NCBI GenBank assembly: GCA_036493915.1
Contig: DASXPA010000166.1
Span: forward strand, 1-10,362
Source of the DNA: Palsa-1392 sp036493915
Lineage (GTDB): Bacteria; Verrucomicrobiota; Verrucomicrobiia; Chthoniobacterales; UBA10450
DNA length: 10,362 bases
Direction of reading: 5' to 3'
The notes under the pieces are model-generated. The model was not told the origin of the DNA and made no database searches. It saw nothing but the letters and a program-made list of their open reading frames with translations. Both the position numbers and the translations under genes were made by a program. Shown piece after piece: positions 5,964 to 10,362 of the stretch. Each line of letters opens with the position of its first letter. The first letter of the stretch is position 1.

Positions 5964-7156
5964 CTTGGAATTCTGCGGTAGTTTGCGCATGCCTCTCGAT
6001 AAATGCAAAACAGTCGCTCGAAGACCCGCGGCCAGCCGTAATGCTCCCGCGCCCGTTGCGAGGCGGCCTCGCCTGAGGAACGGAGGTCCTGCGCGCTCAG
6101 GTTCTCGATCGCGCCGGCCAGCGCCTCCGGCGCGTTCGCATCGGCCCAGAGACCTTGGTCGCCGAAAATGATGCGATCCATGTAGCTGCCGCGGATTCCC
6201 ACGACTGGCGTGCCGCAAGCCTGACTTTCGAGTGAAGTGAGCCCAAAAGTTTCCTGCACCCCCGGATGGACGAGCAGATCGGCGGCACGATAGATTCGCG
6301 CCAGTTCCTCGGAATTGGCGCAATACTGGCGCCAGGTGACATGCCCCACCTCGTCCTGCAATTGCTGCAACTCGCGCCGCTGCAAGCCATCGCCGACGAC
6401 GAGGAGATGAAAGCGGCCGGGGTTTCGCCTCACGAGAAGGTGAAAGGCAGCAAAAAGCGTTTGCGTGTTTTTTTCCTGTGCGAGGCGGCCGACGTAGAGC
6501 AGAAGAAAGCAACCCTCCGGAATGGCTAACGATGCTCGCGTCTCTTCAGGTTCCCCTGATCGGGGCGAGAAAATTTCCGCGTTCACTCCGAGGTCGACCG
6601 CGCGCACGTTCCTTACTCCCCAGTTGGTGAGCAGCTCCCCGAGCCGCGCTGAAGGCACGAGCGTGGCTTCGAATCGATTGTAGATTTTGCAGACGTAGCG
6701 ACGCGCCATATCCATGACGAATTCCATGCCCATGCGCCCGAAAAAGCGCGCGCTGCTGCGCAAGTACGCCTCGGGAAAATGCGAGTGATAAAAGCCGACC
6801 ACCGGAATTCGGAGCGCGTGCCCCGAGGCGATCGCCTTCCACGCTACCTGGTACGGATCGCCTGACTCGATCAGGTCCGGCTGCTCGCGCTCCAAGATCT
6901 CTTCGATTGCACGCAGGTTGAGAAGAGCGCGGTAACGCGAAGTGCGCGAAAGGAGCGGGGAACGGATCGAGTAAATGCGCGACCGGGGCGCTTCCGCCAA
7001 TCCCGTTTTCGCGTCCGGAATGACCAGAACGTGCTCGTCGTCAGGCGTCGATTGAATGTAGCGAATCTTCTCGTGCACGTAGCGTTTCACCCCGCCGCTG
7101 AGCGGCGAGTAAAATTGAGTGAGATCGCAGACCTTCAAGAGAGGTAGCACAGGCAT
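5960..7156 (-). CDS. GT4-family glycosyltransferase (GT-B fold)
   Basis: 398 residues, typical for retaining GT-B enzymes that transfer a sugar from a nucleotide donor to a lipid or glycan acceptor at the inner face of the membrane. The opening DLTQFYSPLSGGVKRYV (11-27) carries the GG loop (21-22); HSHFP (124-128) is the acceptor-side histidine region. The donor-binding C-domain has YVGRLAQEKN (221-230, R224 and K229 as phosphate ligands) and the E-x7-E motif QETFGLTSLE (E302, E310), then ACGTPVVG. Overall it resembles MgtA/PimB-like alpha-mannosyltransferases, but donor and acceptor cannot be read from sequence. ATG 7156 is the annotated start, yet it sits in a palindrome; relatives usually begin right at KVCDLTQ, so an in-frame TTG at 7138 is a real alternative. 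It lies 52 bp after trxB and is coupled to the GNAT gene. Confidence 0.9.
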   Translation of the reverse strand: MPVLPLLKVCDLTQFYSPLSGGVKRYVHEKIRYIQSTPDDEHVLVIPDAKTGLAEAPRSRIYSIRSPLLSRTSRYRALLNLRAIEEILEREQPDLIESGDPYQVAWKAIASGHALRIPVVGFYHSHFPEAYLRSSARFFGRMGMEFVMDMARRYVCKIYNRFEATLVPSARLGELLTNWGVRNVRAVDLGVNAEIFSPRSGEPEETRASLAIPEGCFLLLYVGRLAQEKNTQTLFAAFHLLVRRNPGRFHLLVVGDGLQRRELQQLQDEVGHVTWRQYCANSEELARIYRAADLLVHPGVQETFGLTSLESQACGTPVVGIRGSYMDRIIFGDQGLWADANAPEALAGAIENLSAQDLRSSGEAASQRAREHYGWPRVFERLFCIYREACANYRRIPR

Positions 7157-7171
7157 CTTGCCTGTGGGACC
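7143..7171. repeat. 29-bp imperfect palindrome over the glycosyltransferase start
   Basis: CACAGGCA (7148-7155) and TGCCTGTG (7159-7166) form a perfect 8-bp stem around a 3-nt loop; GGT (7143-7145) and ACC (7169-7171) add three outer pairs after two mismatches. It fills much of the trxB-GT4 gap, and the annotated ATG (7156-7154) lies in loop and stem. The compact unit is typical of dispersed REP-like repeats, and I recall similar palindromes between genes of Verrucomicrobiota and Planctomycetes, but no search was possible. A related sequence (GGTAGCAC then AGGCAT, 8143-8158) occurs at the start of trxB. Confidence 0.6.
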
Positions 7172-7208
7172 GCCTTCGAGGCACTACGAAAGACGTGCAT
7201 GAAACGCT

Positions 7209-8132
7209 CTAAGCCTTCAGCCCGCTGAGATACCGTTCGGCCTCGATCGCTGCCGCACAGCCGGAACCGGCGGCCGTGATCGCTTGTCGGTATTCCCGAT
7301 CCGCCACGTCGCCGGCGATGAAAATGCCGGGATGCTTGCTTTCGACCAAGTGCCTCGCGAGCAGATAACCATCCGGATCGGTCTCCAATCTTCCGGCGAA
7401 TGCCTTCGTGTTTGGATCGTGACCAATGGCGACAAAAACACAGGCGATCTCGAGCTGCCGCTCCTCTTTCGTCGCGACGTTGCGCAGCATCACGGCACAC
7501 ATCTCGCCTTTCTCGTCGGTGACGTATTTCGTCACGATCGTGTTCCAGATCGGTTCGATCAGATCGCAGGCGAGGACGCGATCGGCCATGATCTTCGAGG
7601 CGCGGAGCTGATCGCGGCGATGGATGAGATAAACCTTCGAAGCGAAGCGGGTGAGAAAGAGTGCCTCCTCCGCCGCGGAATCGCCGCCGCCCACCACGCA
7701 GACAGGCACGTTGCGATAAAAGGCGCCATCGCAGGTCGCACAACTCGTTAGGCCATGGCCGATCAGTTTCTCTTCATTCTCGAGTCCGAGGTATCGCGCG
7801 GAGGCGCCGCTCGCGATAATGAGCGACTGCGTCTCGAGCCATTCGTCGTCTGCTTCGAGACGAATGTGCTTGTTCGTTAGGCCGAGATTGGTCGCTTCAG
7901 CATAGGAGAAACGCGCCCCGAAATTCTCCGCCTGTTTGTGCATGTTGAGGACGAGCTGGGGGCCGTCGATTCCCTCGGGAAAGCCGGGAAAATTTTCCAC
8001 CATCGTGGTCGTCGAGAGCTGACCGCCCGGCTGGCGACCTTCGAGCACGAGCGGACTCAGATTCGCGCGCGCGGCATAAATCGCCGCCGTCAGACCTGCG
8101 CAACCACTCCCGACAATGATGACTTTTTCCAC
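7209..8132 (-). CDS. trxB: Thioredoxin-disulfide reductase (FAD/NADPH)
   Basis: Low-molecular-weight thioredoxin reductase, 307 residues from GTG 8132, matching the usual length of about 310. It passes electrons from NADPH via FAD and a redox disulfide to thioredoxin in the cytoplasm. Seen: FAD dinucleotide motif GSGCAG (8-13), ATTT-type segment GGQLSTTTMVENFPGF (37-51 region), active-site CATC (131-134) in SCATCDGAFYRN, NADPH motif GGGDSA (148-153) with HRRDQLR (171-177) giving the basic residues for the 2'-phosphate, and the second FAD motif GIFIAGDVAD (269-278). The FAD motif has Cys instead of the near-universal Pro at residue 11. The start is uncertain: GTG 8132 gives the usual VEKVIIVGSG N-terminus, while a GTG at 8177 would add 15 unrelated residues; neither has a Shine-Dalgarno. 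It diverges from the Fpg gene and probably leads the trxB-GT4-GNAT transcript. Confidence 0.95.
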   Translation of the reverse strand: MEKVIIVGSGCAGLTAAIYAARANLSPLVLEGRQPGGQLSTTTMVENFPGFPEGIDGPQLVLNMHKQAENFGARFSYAEATNLGLTNKHIRLEADDEWLETQSLIIASGASARYLGLENEEKLIGHGLTSCATCDGAFYRNVPVCVVGGGDSAAEEALFLTRFASKVYLIHRRDQLRASKIMADRVLACDLIEPIWNTIVTKYVTDEKGEMCAVMLRNVATKEERQLEIACVFVAIGHDPNTKAFAGRLETDPDGYLLARHLVESKHPGIFIAGDVADREYRQAITAAGSGCAAAIEAERYLSGLKA

Positions 8133-8180
8133 GCGGGCCAAGGGTAGCACGGAGGCATGGGCCGATCTAATTTCCACCCG
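8133..8180. promoter_or_regulatory. Short divergent gap between trxB and the Fpg gene
   Basis: Only 48 bp separate the chosen starts of the two divergent genes, so their promoters must overlap each other or the coding ends. GGAGG at 8151-8155 faces the Fpg gene but lies 25 nt from its ATG and 1 nt from an earlier in-frame ATG (8157), so it fits neither well. GGTAGCAC (8143-8150) repeats the left arm of the palindrome at 7143-7171. No -35/-10 pair is convincing. Confidence 0.35.
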
Positions 8181-8975
8181 ATGCCGGAATTAGCGGAGGT
8201 CGAATATTTTCGGAAACGCTGGGACCCCGGTCTCGGTGAAGCGATTACGGGCGTGCAATTACATGCCGAGAAGCGCGTCTTCCGCGGATCGGATCCGCGT
8301 GCGCTCAAACGGCGAATCGTTAGGCAAAAGCTGCTCCGCTCTGTCGCCCGGGGGAAGCAGATGCTCTTTCACTTGAGCAATAACAACTGGATCGGGATTC
8401 ATCTCGGCATGTCCGGTCAGTTGCGGGTTGAGCCGCCCGGATTTGGCGCGGAGAAGCACGATCATCTCGTCCTCGAGCAGAAAAAGCGGGCGCTTGTTTT
8501 TCGCGATGCACGGCAGTTTGGTCGAGTCCGATTTCATCATGGCGAAACGCCGCCGGATTGGTGGCAGGCGAGTTCGCCCGAAATCAATTCGCGCGAATGG
8601 ACGAAGCTGGCGCTGACCGCTTTTCTCAAGCGTCACAGGCGCGCGCCGATCAAGGCGGTCCTGCTTTCGCAGCAAGGTTTTCCCGGCATCGGCAACTGGA
8701 TGGCGGATGAAATTCTCTGGCGCGCCCGCATCGCGCCGCGCAGGCGCGCGGGAAAGCTGACGGCGTCGCACCTCAACGCACTCTTCCGGAGCACGCGTTT
8801 CGTCGTTCGCGCCTCGCTCAAAACAATCGGCGAAAATTCGACCGACCCGCCGCGCAGTTGGCTGCTGCACGAACGTTGGAAGGCCGGCGGAAAATGCCCG
8901 CGGCACGCGATCACGCTGAAGCGCGCGACGATTGGCGGCCGCACGACGGCGTGGTGTCCGCGCTGTCAAAAGTAG
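8181..8975 (+). CDS. mutM: Formamidopyrimidine/8-oxoguanine DNA glycosylase family (Fpg/Nei)
   Basis: 264 residues. Enzymes of this family remove oxidised bases such as 8-oxoguanine and nick the abasic site by beta/delta elimination. The start is fixed by chemistry: ATG 8181 gives MPELAEVE, exposing the catalytic N-terminal proline (P2) followed by E3; an upstream in-frame ATG at 8157 would bury it. Other family marks are VARGKQMLFHL with K59 (the DNA-backbone lysine), HLGMSGQLRV (74-83), RDARQFGRVRF (108-118), the helix-two-turn-helix GIGNWMADEILWRA (169-182) and the C-terminal zinc finger. In that finger the second ligand is His: C239-x2-H242 ... C259-x2-C262, with R254 of GGRTT kept. Pro5 of the usual MPELPEVE is Ala. 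The segment before the finger is also divergent, so it may be an Fpg-like paralogue with altered lesion range. It diverges from trxB. Confidence 0.88.
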   Translation: MPELAEVEYFRKRWDPGLGEAITGVQLHAEKRVFRGSDPRALKRRIVRQKLLRSVARGKQMLFHLSNNNWIGIHLGMSGQLRVEPPGFGAEKHDHLVLEQKKRALVFRDARQFGRVRFHHGETPPDWWQASSPEINSREWTKLALTAFLKRHRRAPIKAVLLSQQGFPGIGNWMADEILWRARIAPRRRAGKLTASHLNALFRSTRFVVRASLKTIGENSTDPPRSWLLHERWKAGGKCPRHAITLKRATIGGRTTAWCPRCQK

Positions 8976-8998
8976 GTCCGCTTGTTTGGAGACGCGGG

Positions 8999-9073
8999 CG
9001 CTGTCTCGTCCGTGTCTGGTCAACAGAATTGCGCGCTTTTCGTTGCATCCTCCGGAACCGAGATGAGACAGCG
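8999..9073. terminator. Inverted repeat between convergent genes (possible bidirectional terminator)
   Basis: CGCTGTCTCGTC (8999-9010) pairs with GATGAGACAGCG (9062-9073) over 12 positions with one mismatch (G-T), enclosing 51 nt. It fills the 118-bp gap between the stop codons of the Fpg gene (8975) and the molybdoenzyme (9094). Its position suits a shared transcription end, but the large loop and missing U-run are not those of a standard intrinsic terminator. A folded 3' element or a remnant repeat is equally possible. Confidence 0.4.
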
Positions 9074-9093
9074 GTCGTCCCTCCAAGCAATCG

Positions 9094-10362
9094 TTAGGCC
9101 GCGACGTAAACAGTGACCTGATGGAAGCCGGTCACGCCAGAAAATGGCCCGCGAGCTTTCTCGACGCGTTGCACGACTCCAGCACCATCAGTTGCGCGGA
9201 CGCTCAATTTGTATTCGCCGGGTCGGGGCGGATTCCAGTCGTAGCTCCAGAGCACCCAGGTGAGTTTCGTCCCCGGGTAATCGATCGTTGCTTGCTCCCA
9301 CGTTTTACCGCCGTCGACCGTCACTTCGACTTTGGAGACGCCACGATCACCGGCAAAGCCGACGCCTTTCATCGGAATTCCGTTCGGCATCTGCGCGAGA
9401 CTCATCCACGCCCACTCGTCAGGCACGTCGATTCGCGACCGCGTGGGGATCTTGAAGTCCGGTCCCCAGCCCTGTTTCTCGTAAAAGCCTTCAGCGTCCG
9501 CTCCGGTCAGCTCGATACGAGTGAGCCACTTCACGTTTTTCTCGCCGAAGTAACCGGGAACGACAACGCGCGCAGGGAAGCCGTGGCGATCTGGCAGCCG
9601 CTCGCCGTTCATCTCGTAGGCGACGAGCGTGCTCGGGTCCATCGCTTTCGATAGGGGAAATGTGTCGGTGTAATTATCGACGCAGTGGAGGCGGACTTTA
9701 GCCGCGCCGGGAAGCGGACCGGCGGCGCGGAGCAATGTGCTCAGCGGGACGCCGCGCCAGAGCGCATTGCTCATCAGCCCAGCCCCGAGGCCGTTGCTGA
9801 TGCACATGAGCGTCGTCTCTTGCGAAACGGCGGGAAGCGATTTGAAGCGGTGAAGATTGTAGGTTTGGCGATGCCTAATGCGCCCCGTGACTTCGAGCCG
9901 CCAGAGCGACGGATCGATGCGCGGGTCGATCACGTTCTTCGTTACGCAATAGAACTTGTCGTTAGGCGTGATCGCTTGGACTTCGGTCCCTTTGTACTGC
10001 GTGCCGTCGTAACTGAAGCTCGCGAGCTGGCAGAGCCGCCGGACGATTGCCGCGCCGCTGCCTGCGGCGATCAGACCGAGACCGCCGAGGACAAAAGCGC
10101 GCCGGCCGATCTGCGGCGAGTATTCGAGTTCGTCAGGCTGATGAAGTGGTGTCGTGAGAAAGCGAAACCCAAGCACGAGCGTGCGCTCGAAGGTGAGAAA
10201 AGAAACCGCCAGACCGAGGCAAGTAATGAAGGTCGCCGGCCGAATCGGCCAGCCTTGATAACTCGTGCCCAACTCCGGCCAGAGCACCGCGATCGACACC
10301 AGCAGCGGAAGAAAAAAGAAAACGCCTGACGAGATCAGGAGCTTCGGCTTTTCACGCCGCCA
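9094..10362 (-). CDS. Membrane-fused sulfite-oxidase-family molybdopterin oxidoreductase (5' end outside window)
   Basis: The frame stays open to the right edge, so the N-terminus is missing; 422 codons are visible. From the edge: a helix around LLISSGVFFFLPLLVSIAVLW, a second around ATFITCLGLAVSFLTF, a linker, then a twin-arginine-like IGRRAFVLGG followed by a third weakly hydrophobic segment. The catalytic part follows. TLMCISNGLGAGLMSNALW carries the cysteine (codon 9804-9802) expected to ligate molybdenum, and GFPARVVVPGYFGEKNVKWL is the SUOX/MsrP core. The C-terminal Ig-like Mo-co dimerisation domain contains VEVTVDGGKTWEQA and LWSYDWNPPRPGEY. Relatives oxidise sulfite or reduce oxidised methionine at the outer face of the membrane; the substrate here is unknown. 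A GTG at 10299 could start a shorter form but would cut through the first helix, so I extend to the edge. Confidence 0.9.
   Translation of the reverse strand, partial: WRREKPKLLISSGVFFFLPLLVSIAVLWPELGTSYQGWPIRPATFITCLGLAVSFLTFERTLVLGFRFLTTPLHQPDELEYSPQIGRRAFVLGGLGLIAAGSGAAIVRRLCQLASFSYDGTQYKGTEVQAITPNDKFYCVTKNVIDPRIDPSLWRLEVTGRIRHRQTYNLHRFKSLPAVSQETTLMCISNGLGAGLMSNALWRGVPLSTLLRAAGPLPGAAKVRLHCVDNYTDTFPLSKAMDPSTLVAYEMNGERLPDRHGFPARVVVPGYFGEKNVKWLTRIELTGADAEGFYEKQGWGPDFKIPTRSRIDVPDEWAWMSLAQMPNGIPMKGVGFAGDRGVSKVEVTVDGGKTWEQATIDYPGTKLTWVLWSYDWNPPRPGEYKLSVRATDGAGVVQRVEKARGPFSGVTGFHQVTVYVAA

Larger units (their letters stand above)
3659..9967. repeat. Over-represented octamer CGTTAGGC (eight scattered copies)
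   Basis: Plus-strand copies start at 4191, 7746, 7875, 8318, 9092 and 9960; inverted copies (GCCTAACG) start at 3659 and 4584. Seven of the eight are preceded by T, giving TCGTTAGGC. At about 57% GC (estimated by eye) roughly 0.4 copies of the octamer are expected over both strands of the window. They lie inside larE, tdh, trxB, the Fpg gene and the molybdoenzyme, in more than one reading frame, once spanning a stop codon. None lies in dnaK, groES or the groEL fragment. The counts are direct; the role is unknown. Confidence 0.75.

Noticed and set aside
5964..6512. In-frame N-terminal extension of the GNAT gene
   Set aside because: It lies wholly inside the glycosyltransferase coding region in another frame and reads as low-complexity Arg/Ala/Gly; the ATGA overlap start is far more plausible.
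3271..6835. HIP1-like palindrome GCGATCGC (3271, 3559, 6828)
   Set aside because: Three copies are only slightly above chance given the common GATCGC codon context in this GC-rich coding DNA.
8157..8180. Upstream ATG for the Fpg gene (adds eight residues)
   Set aside because: It would bury the catalytic N-terminal proline needed for activity; GGAGG lies only 1 nt from that ATG.
3659..9967. Integron attC sites, suggested by GTTAGGC cores
   Set aside because: attC needs paired inverted cores 60-150 bp apart between cassettes; here the copies are single, within conserved housekeeping genes, and no integrase is present.
9685..10329. 214-codon plus-strand frame opposite the molybdoenzyme
   Set aside because: The composition is Arg/Ala/Glu-rich and domain-free, as expected for the complement of a GC-rich gene; the opposite strand has clear SUOX motifs.

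Overview
The window looks like an ordinary chromosomal segment of a moderately GC-rich, Gram-negative-type bacterium. The style of several proteins (the GT4 glycosyltransferase opening, the zinc-ribbon/coiled-coil protein, the membrane-fused sulfite-oxidase-type protein) makes me think of Verrucomicrobiota, perhaps a soil Spartobacteria/Chthoniobacterales-like lineage. That placement is inference from memory, not a search result. There are no rRNA or tRNA genes, no CRISPR array, no transposase and no phage genes.

Region 1 (1-2544, minus strand) is a chaperone cluster in the order dnaK - groES - groEL, with groEL cut by the left edge. A strong GC-rich hairpin sits between dnaK and groES. All three genes have an unusually long, AT-rich spacer between Shine-Dalgarno and start codon. 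Region 2 (2545-4008) starts with the divergent control region of dnaK. It then runs on the plus strand through a small uncharacterised double-CxxC zinc-ribbon/coiled-coil protein and an orphan larE (sulfur insertase). Region 3 (4005-5036, minus) is threonine 3-dehydrogenase, whose 3' end overlaps larE by 4 bp in convergent orientation.

Region 4 (5037-8132, minus) reads trxB - GT4 glycosyltransferase - GNAT-type acetyltransferase, followed by a 237-bp gap in front of tdh. GT4 and GNAT are translationally coupled by an ATGA overlap. A 29-bp imperfect palindrome covers the first codons of the glycosyltransferase. Region 5 (8181-8975, plus) is an Fpg/MutM-type DNA glycosylase diverging from trxB. 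Region 6 (9094-10362, minus) is a sulfite-oxidase-family molybdopterin protein preceded by membrane helices, with an internal twin-arginine motif; its 5' end lies beyond the right edge.

Most genes are housekeeping: protein folding, thiol redox (TrxB), oxidative DNA repair (Fpg), a periplasmic-type molybdoenzyme and threonine catabolism. TrxB, Fpg and the molybdoenzyme could all be linked to oxidative stress, but that is only a loose theme. The most striking non-genic signal is the octamer CGTTAGGC, present eight times (seven as TCGTTAGGC). It lies on both strands, in several reading frames and often at rare codons, where about 0.4 copies would be expected. It behaves like a genome-wide DNA-level motif. 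I did not find a clear new defence or mobile system.
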